A stretch of DNA of 64,000 nt from Erigeron canadensis (lineage: Eukaryota; Streptophyta; Magnoliopsida; Asterales; Asteraceae), in NCBI RefSeq assembly GCF_010389155.1, contig NC_057761.1, positions 18,788,501 to 18,852,500 on the forward strand, read 5' to 3'. The notes under the pieces were generated by a model. The model did no database searches. It was not told the origin of the DNA and saw nothing but the letters and a program-made list of their open reading frames with translations. Made by a program: the position numbers and the translations under genes. This document shows, piece by piece, positions 23,291 to 38,100 of this stretch (positions are counted from its first letter, which is position 1; each line of letters opens with the position of its first letter).

Positions 23291-24289
23291 AATGGGTTTT
23301 AAGTGCAGTGTTTGACCATTTTCCGTAACCAAATCGTTTTCAACTCAATTCCTTTCATTATAACAAGTATAAACATGTTCAATAGACCTGGGAACAACCC
23401 ATATCGCTAACCATTTCAGCCATTCAACCATTTTGATTTCAAGACCCATTTCAAACCAAATTTCCATTTATCATCAAAACCCTAAATTTACATTTAATTT
23501 AATGGCTTCTAATTCCATTAACAAAACTGAAACAAACCCTTAATCGAATTTAAATCAAATCAAAAGTTTGAAGAAATAAGTCAACTTACCAAAAATTGAA
23601 GTTCTTGAAGATATAAATGAAGAAAATGAAGAAGAAGATGATGATGATGATGCCAAAACCTTAATTATTATTGAAAGATGATTATTTCCTTTGAATTTCT
23701 GTTTTGATTTCCTTGTCAAAGACTGAATTTAGTGTCAACAGTGTTTTGTGTGTGTGTTTTCTTGTGGGTGTGATCGACCAGACAAAAGGAAGAAAAGGGG
23801 GAAAGTGTTTGGTGTCTCTTTTCTCTCCACATAGTCTAAGACTGACCCAAGTGGCTATTTTTGAGATATTTTGTACCCTTTATTCGGTAAAATGCTTACG
23901 ATTAATTACCGTATGACTAAATGGTTATAATTTAAAGTAAAGGTATTTTCCCCCATCTCATTTAGTTAAGACAAGCCAATAAAACTTCATCAAACTAAAC
24001 TAAAAAAATATTAAGTCTAGACAGTCTATTTATTTTGTATAAGGCATAACCTTTAAATATTTATTTAAAGTTATATTTAAGACTCGGCATTCGTCTAGAT
24101 AGCTAATAGTCTACGTCATCAGGATACGTCTAATTTGACTAAGTCTAAAGTCCAAAAGTCTAATAATTTTCACGTCAAAGACCGTCTAAATTAGACGAGA
24201 TTATGATAAGGACTAATCTTAAACAAGATTAAGACTAACTCGTTGCTAATTAATTACGAGTTGTCACAGCCCTCTTATCGCACATGACT

Positions 24290-24996
24290 CCAGTAGCTGC
24301 TCTCCACTTCATCCATCCGGCTTGGATTCGATGTGTCACGTCTTCGTCTATCCCCCCCCCCCCCCCGATTTGTGTATCACTGATCCCAGGTATCTAAAAG
24401 ACTTCTCCGGACGCAATATGCTGCCCCCAATGCTAATAACCTCATCCCCCATTTTGTCTTATCTTCTGGTTATGGAAGTCACATCTAAGGTATTCTGTCT
24501 TCTCCCGGCTCACGCACAAACCATGGTCTTCAAGGGCTTCTCTCCATTTCTCTAGCCTCTGGTTTAGTTCCTCCGTCGATCTCGCTATCAGCGGAATGTC
24601 ATCGGCAAAAATCATACACCACGGTAGTTCCTCCTGTAGTCCCCTGGACAGTTCGTCTAGGATCAACGTGAAAAGGTATGGGCTAAGTGTCGAACCCTGG
24701 TGTAGGCCCATATCTACCGAGAAAAGTTCCGTGTTCCCCACAGGGGTTCGAACACCGGTCCTCGCCCTATCGTACATATCCCTAAAAACCCTAATGTATC
24801 TCCCGGTACCCCCTTTCGCTTGTAGCGTCCTCCAGATCAGCTGTCGTGGTACACTATCGTATGCCTTTTCCAAATCTAGGAAGGCACAGTGTAGCGCTTT
24901 TTGTCTTTCCCTATACTTCTCCATAAGGCTTCTGGTGATATGAATAGCCTCCATTGTCGACCTACCTGGCATAAAACCGAATTGGTTCTTTTCCAC
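24290..24996 (-). pseudogene. RTE LINE reverse-transcriptase fragment
   Basis: The frame open at 24996-24442 encodes reverse-transcriptase motifs in the correct order: FGFMPGRST, AFLDLEKAYDSVP, GLHQGSTLSPYLF, MIFADD and the downstream SREKTEYL. The frame then stops and continues in another phase through [19 protein letters not shown]. Upstream RT and endonuclease regions are absent, so it is non-functional alone. Confidence 0.8.
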
Positions 24997-25000
24997 CTTT

Positions 25001-26100
25001 GTACTTGTCTAACATAAATATTGTCTAACTAAGTCCATAAGATTACTTCTCAAGAGTCTCTTAACCTGCAAATTCAATCAATATTTTGAACTCAAGGATT
25101 GTTGAAGGCTTATGGATGGTCTATATTGGGTGTGCCAATCAGCTCCAAGAGGGTGGCTTTGGCAAATCCACTTATCTTATACATTAATGATATGCAATGT
25201 TTATCACTCGCCAAAATTGGTTTATATGGAAGAAACCTTTAGGCTCTTTAATCTGGGACAATTGCTTTACCAACTCTCAGTGTATCACATAGCAGTCCAG
25301 GTTCTTGGCTGTGCCATTTGTGGAGTGTGACTTTACTTTTCTTTGGTGATAAATGTATTGTTCCCGGCAGCTCCCCACACAGATTTGATTTACACGGATC
25401 AGATCATGTATGCTGCAAGTAATATGCTACATCCTCATGAAGACCATTTGGAGTCTCAGGGGCAAGGCAGTTCATGGGTGTTTAACGGGTAAAGCTTTAA
25501 CGTTTTTGTATTGCACAGATTCATAGCAGTTCTGGGACAGGTGTTATCTGGCGGAAAGGATCTTGGAATTTTTAATTTTGATGTACCTTTGCTTGTCGGT
25601 ATATTGCTTCCCTCTTATTTGCATATCCCAGATCTTTTAAATCTAGCAGGTTTCCTTCTTGGAGATGCCTGGTTTGTTTTAAAGTTATTTGGCTTTCTAA
25701 CTGGGAGTAATGAGTAATGCTGATAGCTAAAAAGATAGAAATTTCCTGCAATGATCACACCTATGACCACTTGTCCAATATCTGCATTGTTGTACATGAT
25801 AGACAGCAATCTAATTCCAGTATAAACTCATACAGAGTTTTATTAGTGGCGAACAAAACATATGAAATACTTTTCCTATCATTCCAGAAGAGGGCAAACA
25901 CATAACATCTAAAACTCAAGGATAGATCGGTACATTATTGGAATTCCATGTTCAACCTCCAACCCTTATTCATTATGTTTCGGGTTTTCATATTGCTATT
26001 TAAATATACTATAATTTCCTAATATTATTGAATCATAACGAATAAATGTTGATCCGCAGAACAATTGGTAGTAGTTGTGTAAAGACTAAAGATGCTTTAA
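25001..26100. other. spacer with possible relic exons
   Basis: The spacer lies between the LINE and the 3' end of the aldolase gene. Plus-strand segments at about 25375-25490 and 25520-25580 give short open stretches (for example GQGSSWVFNG, then SSGTGVIWRKGSWNF) separated by a GT...AG interval. They resemble exons of an unrecognised gene, but no start or complete frame is visible. Confidence 0.3.
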
Positions 26101-29100
26101 TTAGCTTGCTTTTCCTGATGAGCCAAATAAAAGCATCTTCTCTGCAACTACAGCTTTCATGGCTTCCCTAGCAGCAGCCATGACGTGGACTAGGTCTGTC
26201 TGAGGGGTTTTCAAGGTGTCCATGTAAGCCTTTCGTACTTCCGTGTTCACATTAAATTTCCTAACTCCTCGATTTATGCATTCCTGTAAATCATGATGAC
26301 ATAATTGCATAATGCCAATAGGTTTGATGTAAATAAATCAAAACAGTAAACTATTATCAACTCTCTATGGCATCCTTAATTACACCTAATAAGGAATCTT
26401 GTGCATCCTTAATGTCAAATGGGTTGAACAAATCAAAAGTTTCTTGAAATGTATTGTAAGCATAAATCCTTTTATAATTTTATTCAAAAACCCGTATTTG
26501 TTTTGAAGAACTGGATACAAAAGGGTTTCTGACCGGCCCGGCTCTTAAGTCCCCATTGTCCTGTACCCAACCTTCCCAGTCCACCCATTTTGCCACCTCC
26601 GTTAAATATGCATTTTTAGCTGAGAATTTGGATTCTAATCAGAAAAACGATTGGTTGCAACTGACATGCTACATCCAAATATAAGTGCATTACATTGTGA
26701 GAATGACAATGGTCAACTAGGCATTTGTACCAAATTTTGACCAGCCAATTAAACTTTTACTCCCTCCATCCCAAAATAGTGTTCGTTCCAATTTGGCTTG
26801 TCCCAAACTGATGTCAACTTCCAAAATATAAAAGTAAACTTTACCATTTTTCCTTGACACATCTTTTCAAAAAAACCGACTTTCAGGAGCCTGGGCAAAA
26901 ACTAAGTGCATTATTGTAATTGTGCCACTACACTACACTGCAATGGTTTTGTGTTTTTTTTCGAGCGCACAATTATATTGAGGTGGGGGAAGTAATTAAA
27001 AAGCTACATTTGAAACTAAGCATTGTTTTGCAATGATGTGTACCTGTACGAGTTCTTTAGGCAATCCCGAGGCGCCATGAAGAACGATAAACACTCCATT
27101 CCTTGAAGCCAAGTTATAAAGGCTCTGATAAAGAAAAAAAAGAAACAATGTCAAGAAAATAGAAAGCTGGGATCATCAAGCTGCTTGAAGATTGACACCC
27201 AACCTTAAGCAACTCGAGCCGAAGCTTTGGCCCATTTGGAGGGTACTTCCCGTGAACGTTACCAATACACACGGCCAGAGCATCAACACCAGTCTCATCA
27301 ATGAATTCTTGAGCCTGAAATTCATATGGATCAGAGTTAAAGATCATACTTTGGCTCCTATTATATTGCACCAAAATTAACCAACAAAAAAGAGCAATTG
27401 GACAGAATTACCTGGTTTACATCAGTCAACTTGGCTTCGTAGTCTTCTACAGTCAAATCATCTTCTGTTCCTGATAGTCTACCTAATTCAGCTTCCACCA
27501 TCATACTTTTTGCATGCGCCAATGTTGAAATGTATTTTGTGTAAGAGATATTCTCCTTAAAGGGTAGGTGTGAACCATCTACCATGACCGAGTTAACTCC
27601 CTGTGTATGAATTCAGAATTCAAATAAATAAACAGAAAGTCTTTATATAACGATTATATTATATCTCTAACAAACTAGTGGTTAAGGATCAGACTTACTA
27701 GCTCAAGAACTTCCATTAGTTCTTGCTTGGAACTACCATGATCAAAATGCACAGTAATTGGCACCTGCAATATATATGATAATATTTATTGGCAACCAGT
27801 GTATACACAACTTGACGCTTAAGGAAAAGTGAGTAGTGTTTACACTATTTCAAACAAGGTACAGTTCGAAGTATCACGTTTATCTTTTCTTACTTAAATC
27901 AAATCCCCTCCCTCTCCCACTGGGATAGTCGGAGAGGAAACATTTTCATTCAGAACACTTACAGTTGCTTGTTCAGCAGCAGAGATGCAACATGCCACCA
28001 ATGGTGTTCCCCCTTGCTTCAAAGCACCAGGATGGATCTGTAGAAAATCAATGCCATAGTTTTATGCATGGTATCAATACCAAAAACAAAGAGAATATGA
28101 AAATCTGCAATAATGCAACTCTTACATGATTTTTCAACTAAGCTTTCATATATTTTTGTATTAAAAACAGATATAGCAAGTAGAAGCTTATACAGTATCT
28201 GCTTTTGTACAGTTGATTCTTGTGTTCTAAATGCTCGGGCAGCTTAGGGCGTTTTAAGACAAAAATGAGAAATCCAATACTTGGAACCTTACATATTCAG
28301 TTATATAGAGCACTACACTACTTAGGTATATTTGTGCTAAGAGATGTTAGACAAAATATGTGTTATATTGAAAATCAGAGGCAGAAAAAGGGATTGGGTG
28401 CAAGAAGTCAAAACAGGTAAATATTGTACATTTCCAATAAGTCTGGCTGAGTTGACCCCAATGTGTACAACATTTTAACTACATAGAAATTTTCTTCCAA
28501 GAATTATCATTCTTCAGTCAAATGATTTGGAGTTGTAAGCATTAAAAAAATGAAAGAAAATATAAGCTACAACTTTTTTTTTGTAGCTATGGTGGTTACC
28601 AATCCATATAAAAAAGATTAAAAAGGTAATTAATTGGATTTTCTGATTAGAGAAAAGAGAATTTAAAAATAAAAATAAAAATTTGTCAGAGGGATAGTAG
28701 CTACCTACAATGGGTTAGTAACCAAATTATGCCCCAAAAAAATACCCTTTAAAATTTCAGCCCACTTGCTATCAACCTAATCTTATAAATCTTACCCATT
28801 AAAGATTAAAAAAAAAAAAATTTAACATAGCCCAGATCAACCAATTCTAAAAACTAGGTTGAACCTTACACCTATATATACAATACAATGTATGACATTG
28901 ATGAACACTGATGGGAGAAACCAAAGATATATCGGAAGTATTTGCTCAGTTTAAATAAATCAACTTCCCTGAAAGTTATCTACATTGAAGTAAGTAAAGC
29001 TGTGAGAAAGATTATCCAAAACCTGCAAAATAGCAGGACTCTTTTGCTCTTCAGCAGCAGCAATTACTGCTTCAACCCCTTCAAGGTTATACACATTGAA

Positions 29101-32100
29101 TGCTCCAACAGCATATCCTCTCCTTTCTGCATCCTACACATCAAATACAGACACGCCCAAATGAAGAAAAGTCACTAACATAGAACCTTGTGCTGATGCG
29201 TAAAAAGTCTTACAGTAAGCAACTCCTTAGTTGAAAGTCTGACGGGACGAGCCCAACATCTGACCACTTCAGCTAGAGCCTTGTTGTCACCAACGTTTCC
29301 TAAGTAGCATCCATTTGAGTAGTATGATATCCAAGTCAAGACTCAATATTCCAACAAAGTTGATGCAGAAGATCTAAAAGATTTAGCATACCTGGAAAGA
29401 CAATGTAGGGAACTCCTGGGTGCCTACTTTCAGGGCCCAACTGCCACAAAGGAACACCAGCCAATGCTTGCCCAAGTATTTTGGCACGTTTTGCTTCTAG
29501 AGCTTTTGTAGCAATATCCGAAGAGGTAATTCCACCCTATGAATAGAAAAACTGGCTGATATAAGGCGCGTAATAGACTTTGATCCTCGGTCACTTTCAG
29601 GTGCTTATTAAAATTCTCAAGTTTCAGAGAGGTCCATTTCATATAGCAATTAACTGTTTCGATACAGAAACAAACACCCACAATGCACAGCACTTTATGA
29701 AAGAGTAACAATATAATTCACATATCCATATCAAAGTAATGGCCATATCCCCATTTTAGTAAAAGGGCTCGCTATCTTTGGAGGCTCAAGCAGAGGCACA
29801 TTTACTTAAGTTTCATCATATTGCGTCTAACTATAGGACATCACATTTCTGCACCATTCAAGATATGCTTGGTGGACTCTATGTATCAAACCAGCGGGAA
29901 TCGTCGGGGAATTTGTGTAAATAATTGTAACGTGATAGACGAAACTGCCTGTATTAAATAAACTGCTAGACATGCATGGTCCAGTTTTCCTTTATCTACT
30001 TAAAATAATAAGATTTGATCTCTTGTTTCACATACAATGGGATGATATGTAAAAGGTAATCATGTTCCTAGCAGTCGAATTGAATCTTATTCAGTCAATC
30101 ATGTGGTAAGTTACTCTAATTAACTGATCTGTGCATGTATCCCTATAAATCGTACGATCTCGAAATCAAAAGGTTCTGAGCTTAACTGCCACTTTTAACT
30201 AAAATTCACTTTTAAAGCTAAACTGCTTTCAGACATACCTTTGCAAGAATATAGCGTGGACTTGTCTTTATCCTCCTAACTATTTCCACCAGCCCGGAGC
30301 TCACTTTGAAGTTAATATCCAGACTCTCAGAAGGAGCTGTTTTAGGGATGATAGTCAGCACTTGTTCTACTCTTTGATGGTCCAAAACATGCTTCACCCA
30401 GAATAACAAAATTACAAAACGTATGCTACTCACTCTTCCCAGTGATAAGCTCCCGACTGGACATAACAAGGGTGTCATTACAAGTCCTGAGGTAAATATC
30501 TGCCATCTCAGCTGCACGACTGATTTCTTGCTCTCTCTCTTCCGCTGATTTCATTGCAAGTTTCTCAACAGATACCTATATATAATATTTACCCAAATAA
30601 AAACAGATACCTATATAATTACAAAAAGACGCAAATTAAGGATCTTTATACAGATTGCACAAAAAGCAGGGTATTTGTATTTTTAATTCTTTTAAGACTC
30701 GGGTTCATGGAATGGTAATTAAAGAAAGAGAGACGGAAGTGTCGTTTCACTTAGCACTCCACAACCGTCACTCTGATTCAGCCACCACACAAGCAAACGG
30801 ACACGAAAATTCAACAAGACATGACGATTCATGAAACAATATGATGGTTCTGAATTAGCCTACAAGGAAGAGTAATTTTGCAGTTTTTTGTATACTGGAT
30901 CTAGGAAAAGATTACAGTGATTGTAATACTTTTGCTCTTGATGAATAAAGAGATGTTTTATACAAATCGAGTTTGTGTGTTTGATTATGATTATTGGCAA
31001 CAATATATGCTCTCTACCAAAACTCTGAAACCTACTTCACAATGTATACATATTTTATCATATATAGTACAATACGTGTATAATACAGAATAGAAAAAAA
31101 TGTAGCTTCTGAAATACCTCAATGGTTCTCAGATTATCATCACAATGTAATTTCAGCACTTCAACCTGTGGACTTCATATATCAGTAATTGATAATAACA
31201 ATATCATAATACATATATATGTCAAATGACAATTAAATCTTTACGTGGAAAAAGATCATTAATCAATCTCAAGACTAAGACCTGCTTGGTGGTCTTTGGG
31301 ACATATGACCCCACAATTATGAGTCCCCCACTCCCTCCTTTACTGATTCCAAGATCACTGGGCAAGATTGGAGCTTTTGGGATAATTCCAATCCGAGCAG
31401 AAACAAAACTAGCAGCAGTTCGACACAGGAAACGTTTTCCTGTCAATTCTGCCTGGGAGTGAAGCACAAACCAAAAGATGAGCTATTCGACATTAACAGA
31501 CTTCCAGCTATAAATACTCGTGGTGGAGTTTCACGTACCTGGATCATACCGGCTGCAAAGACGGCCATGTCTCTATCACTAGCTGCATTGACTATACATG
31601 TAGAACCCTGTTTCACCAGTCATAAGATCACATCAGCATTCCCAACTCAAAGTTCATGTAGAAACTAACAGAAAATCCTACATATCTGTAAGTACCAAAA
31701 GTACAGATCATAAACATGACTAGAAAAAACATTGTTTGTCATCTGATTAGACTCCACTTTTATGATATACTCTTGACCCTAGAACATTCCTGGTTTATGT
31801 TTGCATTCATGTTTTAGTTCATATAATTTGATAATTTCATATATTCTAATGTAATACATTAACAATTATAAAAATTAACGTCGTCAAATTTCTTTATCGA
31901 TTGGAAATAATTTTCGCTAAAAGGTAGTGCACAATACCTTCTGCAAACTGCAAAGATGCTCAAAGACAGCTTTTGGTCCTCCAGTACGTAACAATTGAAT
32001 AGATACTGATGAAACACTGTTAGCTGGTATACGTCCACTAGTTTTCTCCTCAACCCACTGGGATCCAAATACAAGTACAAAGTTTAAATAATGATATGCC

Positions 32101-35100
32101 CATACTATCAGCAATTAAGTATTTTGAGCAGCTAGACCTCACGCAGGTTTGAAGATTTATAACCAAACGAAGCATCTTTAGCAAACTCAGTTTCTCCAGC
32201 AGGAATAAGCCTATATGTGGTAGGATTTGTACACTATAAGTACTCTCAATCGACTAATATTGTGTGGTTAGACAGAAGAGATTTTAAAGTACCGATCAGA
32301 ATCTGCAACGTAATGTATATCTTCGATGGTGAAACGACCTCCTTGAAAGAAAAATGGGCAAATGATCCAAGCATCCATCTCACCGAGTACTGAATTGGCT
32401 GCATCTGGTTCCTGTAAGATTCAAATAAGATGTCAAGATAAAGGTCAAATGTGACAAATGAGATTCTGAGATTATATTCCCATATTTGAGCCCCTAGGGT
32501 ACTCATTCATGTCATCAGCATTTTTAGCCTACAAAACACAGACAGTTTGAGTGACAAATGGACAGGGTCTTGTGAACATATGAATTAATAGGCTTTCAAC
32601 CAATTTGACCTATTTGCGCATTTGACCTGTTTCCTATTTTGCTGAACAATAACCCGAATCCAGTCGTTATATATAGAAATGGTTCATCCTCACCTCAGGA
32701 AAATGACCCCTTAATGTTGAATCACCACGTAATACCACTGTGTAATCATTATTTCCCACTGATTTCGCTGCAGCAGATAGGTTTTGGCAAATATCTGTTA
32801 TCAACGCACTAGCCTACATGCAGAATTTGAACTCAATATACTAAAGCAAGGACGCACAAAATCAAATGCACGTTTCAATATCCAAAGCTAAACAAACAAA
32901 AGAATACATGCTTATAAGGTTTAATAGGTGTTCTATACCTTATCAGAGGTCAGAGCCCGAGAGTTTGTTAAAATGAAAAAGCATTTAGGCCTACTTTTCA
33001 GCTGTTCAGCAAGTGACTCAACATTCCTGGAAAAGAAATGACACAATAGATATGGTTCATAGAGGTAAGTCGGTAACGAATAAGCGTTAGCGTAATGGGC
33101 ATAAACAGGTTCAGATCACAACATTTAGTTTTCAGTGTCACTAAAATTGGGTCAGGTTGGGCCGACAAGCAAACTATCTTATGATTAATTGTTTGAAATT
33201 TATAAATAAGTAGGGTGCTATATATGGTTCCAAACTCTAGTCTACAGGGTGCCATTTATGGTTTCAAAAAATAGTCTACAATATATCTAAGGAAGTTTGC
33301 ATTTTGAACACATCAGACAACTTTCGACCCATTTCTCTTTGCTGAACTTATTGTAGCTTCCCATTTGCCCGTTAATAGAAGGAAACCCAAATTAACCTTA
33401 GAACGAAATGACCAAACTCACCATTCTGTCAACACATCAACATCATGGACAGTTTGGGTCCCAGTTGGATCATCATCCAAAACAACCAGCGTCTTTAAAT
33501 TGTTATCTTCTCTTCGTATGTCATCCAGTGGATCCAATGCCCATTCAGATGGAAGAGACTCCAAGACAGTTTCTCTACTAATGACAGGAAGTGTTCCCTC
33601 GACTCTAACACCTGTTAGTGTCTCATAAACCTATTCAAAAAAATGGAAACACACACTTATGTTTGTCAGCACAGTATCAATTGCTTGCTTCTGAAATAAC
33701 TTTCTAACATCAAGCACAATCCATCATTTCTGTATGCCATGGATCTTTTGAAGATCAAACCAATTAATTGTACCGCAATGGTATTAATGCATGATAGTAA
33801 AAGGTCGGACGTTGGTTCTTATTGTGATGATCAGATCCAACACATTCTATGAATGGACAACTACACTTAGCCTCCAAAAATATGCCTCATGTAGCTTACC
33901 TTAACAACAGCTGAGTCATCTAAGCGTCCCCACCCAGAAGCGGAACCTAGAAATGAGAGACCGGAATATATAATAGACGAAAACTGAAATATAACATCTT
34001 CGATCAATCTTATATTAACTTTAGAGCAATAGCCCAATACTGAAATAAACAAATAGATAGAGAAGAATGCAAATTGACATCACGAAATTGGCTACCATAC
34101 ATGTTTATATCATTTCATGGTATCTAAATGTAATACTTGAGTCTGGCTGAGATGGAATGGAAATGGGGCTTTTTTAAAAGGGCCTAAAACTGCACACGTT
34201 TCTTTATCTTTTAAACTATTTTATTAAATCTCTGTTTAAAGTTATCCAGAATCCATAGTCTACCTTTACAGTTTACCCTTATATATACAGTTTTTTAGGA
34301 TGGCGTGCATTGGATAAACCATCAAAACAAAAAAAAAACCATCTTATATGTAATTTGTAGAGTAAGATAAGTGTGTCTTATGTACTGTTGTTGTGTATTT
34401 CCTGACTTGTAACAATTCAATTTTAGTAGGATTTTGTACTAATCACCGCCACATCATCCTAGGACCCTCCACATCCAGGTTATTAATAGGTCAGATACAC
34501 AATAGAAAAATATATAACACATCAAAGACCATTTGGAGTATACTACATACAATGACAATAAATGATAACTTGAAAGGATTTACGAGTTTACGTGCAATTT
34601 TAAACGACTAGTGGTCTCTCTGTGGCCAAACTATCCAGACATGTAGTACTGACTGCAAAATAAGGAAGCTTCAGCTCCTTGAGTTAACAGTAGTAAGCCT
34701 CATCTATAACGGGCCCAAAGACCATGGATTGAGAACTTATACTTAAATATAACACACACACACACATCATTGGACGAGCACAATTCGGAGGCAGAGAACT
34801 TCCAGATGACTTATCACCTTTTTGGCGGCTATGGACAATTTTAGTAATTTCTGGGGTTGTGCGTGATGTGTGTGTTAAAGCATTATATTAATAGATCTTT
34901 TGTAAAAATGATTGAATGGTTAAAATTGATTAATAATGGAAGGGGATATTGGCCTCTTAAGTTCTAGCGAGCACAAACACATTGATGTTATATATATATA
35001 GATAGAACATCACTCCAATGAGAATGGCTAAATCCATTTTTAAATTATATTTGTTAGTTCTCACTGTTCTCAAGACATTTTGTGTTCTTACATTATGGCT

Positions 35101-38100
35101 ACCCTACATATATATGTGTCTGTGTGTGTGTATATATATATATATGTTGGTAATAATGAAATAACGGTTTACAGTATTAAGGGTAGTACGTGAAGCTCTA
35201 GCTTTTTACATTTCATTATTAATGTACTCAAATATATGACTATGGTACTACATGAATATGTTTTGTAAAATGAATCTCAAGGCCGTGACTCGTTTTATTC
35301 AATCATACAATTACTGTAATAGTGACTAATATGGCAAATCCAACTGTTATGTCTCATTCTATAAAATATAGCACATCTAAGTTATTTAATAGATATTAAA
35401 AAGTTTATGAATGATAGTTGCTCATTCAACCACCTACCTGACAAGAACAACTGGAGGGCAACAGTAGAAATGTGAAGTGGAACTCTGCGAGATGCGCATT
35501 CACGAGCCACAATACCCTGAAATAATAGAGGTAGATAAATGTCAAGTAATTAGAAAAAACGTAGTATCCTATGGTCTCTCTAAAGTAAAACAAGATCCCA
35601 TAATTTAATATAAATCAGACCAGATCCTTCACGAAGATATCAAGTGCAGATAAGGGTGTATAATCGTTGTACACCATGTGCGGACCACGGTTCTCAAACA
35701 TCCTGCAACAACGAGAAAATACATTCATAATAGCAAGATCATTTTAGGTAGTAAAACTGAAAAATATCTTTTCAACATCTGAATATATGGTGTTGAAGCT
35801 AGTCAGGAATATTTAGGCTTTGTGTACGTAAGGCAATTTACTTTCTCTTTGGTTGGTGCATAAGATTGCCTCCGAATACCCATGTGCTAGTGGGGTCGAG
35901 CATAAGGAAGTGATGAAGCTAGACGCATAGAAATGGACGATAATAGTAAGGCACGCCCTCTACTAGCTTAACCTTAAAGCTTACTCAGTACTTTATAAGA
36001 TAATAACTATTAAAGCAGGATAAATGTCCATACCAAGATGTTCCCTCACTCTCTTTAATGGCATCAAACAAGATTCTTGTATCTAAACCTAATCGTGCTC
36101 CAAAGGCCATTGCTTCAGCTGTTGATGCTATATGCACCCCGGCTAGCAATTGATTAACCATCTTTACACCACTACATAGCAAAACGATAACCGATCACAT
36201 TCCCTTACAATGTAATTTCAGCTACGACATATGTTGCAAAATGACAACCATTTCAAATAAACATATGACCATATGTATATAATGAGCACCATGGATGCAT
36301 TAAGAAGTGATTAATGGAAAAGTTGAAGACAATATGATGTAGTGGAAATCAACGTTCTTCCAAGAAGTACCTTCCAGCTCCACAACCCCCTTTTATCACA
36401 TATAGCTTCTCACTCAATGCTAGTAAATGAAATGGCATAAAAAAAATATTTGATTAGTCATTACATTTATAAGATTGAGAAATAGAAAGTGTTCATACCT
36501 GAAAGAACTGAACCAGCATGCTCAAGAGCTTCATCTGCACCTGATGCCATAATCTGGACAATACATGTACAACTCAGCAAACCTCACCCAAAAAGCATAA
36601 ATGTTTTAAACCAAAATGCTAATGATATGTTCTTAGAAGTTAGATGCATTCACTAAAAGGACCAACATACACACCGTAAGTGTTCCTTCAGAAGCCCTTT
36701 TGACACCACCGGATACAGGAGCGTCTATCAATTTCAAACCTTTATTCTCATCTACATTATATAGCAGTAAGATCAACATACAAACAAAAAGGAAGATTGA
36801 AAAACATGACACAATTTCCAAAAGAACGTATGTGGTGTCAAAATTATCAATGGAGATTACAGAAACTAGATATCCTGCTACTTTTTTGCGTTTTGGACCA
36901 ACATCACCATCTTAAATGCACATAATGTCTCATTTTGAGACTTGAACCCACAACCTCTAGTTAGTTAAGTCACCTTTATACCACTGGCCACTGGGCCTCT
37001 ACTATTAACTGCAAAATGACACTTATCCTTGATTAGTGAAATAAATAATAAAACAGCAGATGTAAGAACCTACTATGTAAGCGCAGCTCAAGCCGACTGA
37101 CAAAGGCAGGAGAGACAGTGGATGAAAGGACAATAGATGCTCCAGGTGGAAGAACTACAGAACAGAAAGAAACAAGATTAGGTCAGCTTACAAACTGTAG
37201 ATTATGTCCATTTGTACCTGACACAGCCCCATCAACACCATATAAAACACTTTCAGCTTGAATTTCATTTGTGACCATGACAATGAGAACATCTACATCT
37301 GAAATCAAAAAATACCACAAAACTTGACTGTTAGGCACTTAACATATCATGTAAATACAAGGAGGTACTGTGTTATTATCATAAACATACAAAATGGCAG
37401 TGCAATGTTAACAGGCAACTATGTAAGTAACATTATTGACTTTAAAAACACATACTTGCAATATTAAAAGCAACATAATAAAAAAAAGGAAGAAAAAAAA
37501 AGACCCTTCATCTACTAATGCAAATTGAGTGCAAGTCCTTAGTTGGGAAAGAAATAAACTTATTCTATATTTCACAATGTAACCACACAAAAAAATATAT
37601 AGATGGAACTAAGGGACAGCACAAGAAACTTCTACAGGCTTTTAAAATAAAAACTTCACCACTGAATGTCTCATGTTACCTTTAGAAACTTCTGCAGGAG
37701 AGCTTCCAATCAGGCCACCAGCGTTTGTAAATCTAGATAGAGTTGGTTTATATACCTATCAAAGAGAAATTATGGATCAAGATCACATACATATTCATCT
37801 ACTTTCAAAACTCGATTTAAACTATATAGATGGAACTGAGGGACGGCACAAGAAAGGATGGGGCTGAAGTGTTACATCATATCCTTGGACACAGAACTTG
37901 GATCTCAGTAGATGAGTTGCCATGCCGAATCCCATTGCTCCTAAACCAATAAAACCAATTTTATTAGGTGGTTTTGACTTTGCACTAAACTTATTTGCCA
38001 AAAGTTCAGGATTATAAGTTTCTTCATTTGCCGCATCCATAATTTGCACCCCAAGTACTCTTTCCCAAACCTGCACAGCAGAAATGATGAAATGCCAATG

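Larger units (their letters stand above)
21746..24268 (-). mobile_element. solo LTR (gypsy/chromovirus-like, ~2.5 kb) inside the LINE
   Basis: On the minus strand it starts TGTGACAACTCG and ends CAACGGGGTGTGAC, close to the ends of the LTR at 56607-59058 (TGTGACAACC ... CAACGGTGGGGTGTTACA). Both also share AACTCACCAAC followed by a TTTCAGGT stretch near the 3' end. It interrupts the LINE between its RT and C-terminal parts. I could not find a clean 5-bp duplication; the terminal bases appear mutated. No gag or pol was seen. Confidence 0.6.
20347..25000 (-). mobile_element. 5'-truncated RTE-type LINE, split by a solo LTR
   Basis: Read on the minus strand from about 25000, the element encodes LINE reverse-transcriptase sequence (24996-24290) with NQFGFMPGRST, the A/B-motif LDLEKAYDSVPR and the catalytic FADD box. 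It resumes after the interruption (21746-24268) with PLKLKGKFYKVAIRPAMLYG and ends with the RTE C-terminal RWFGHVRRR region (about 21510-21305), 3'UTR sequence, and an (AAC)n/(GTT)n tail at 20347-20366. There is no endonuclease domain, as in typical 5' truncation. A run of about 15 C at 24351-24366 breaks the frame. Target duplications were not found. Confidence 0.8.

Noticed and set aside
24351..24366. Poly-C tract as a possible functional G-quadruplex
   Set aside because: It falls in the LINE coding frame and most likely reflects slippage of a short C run.
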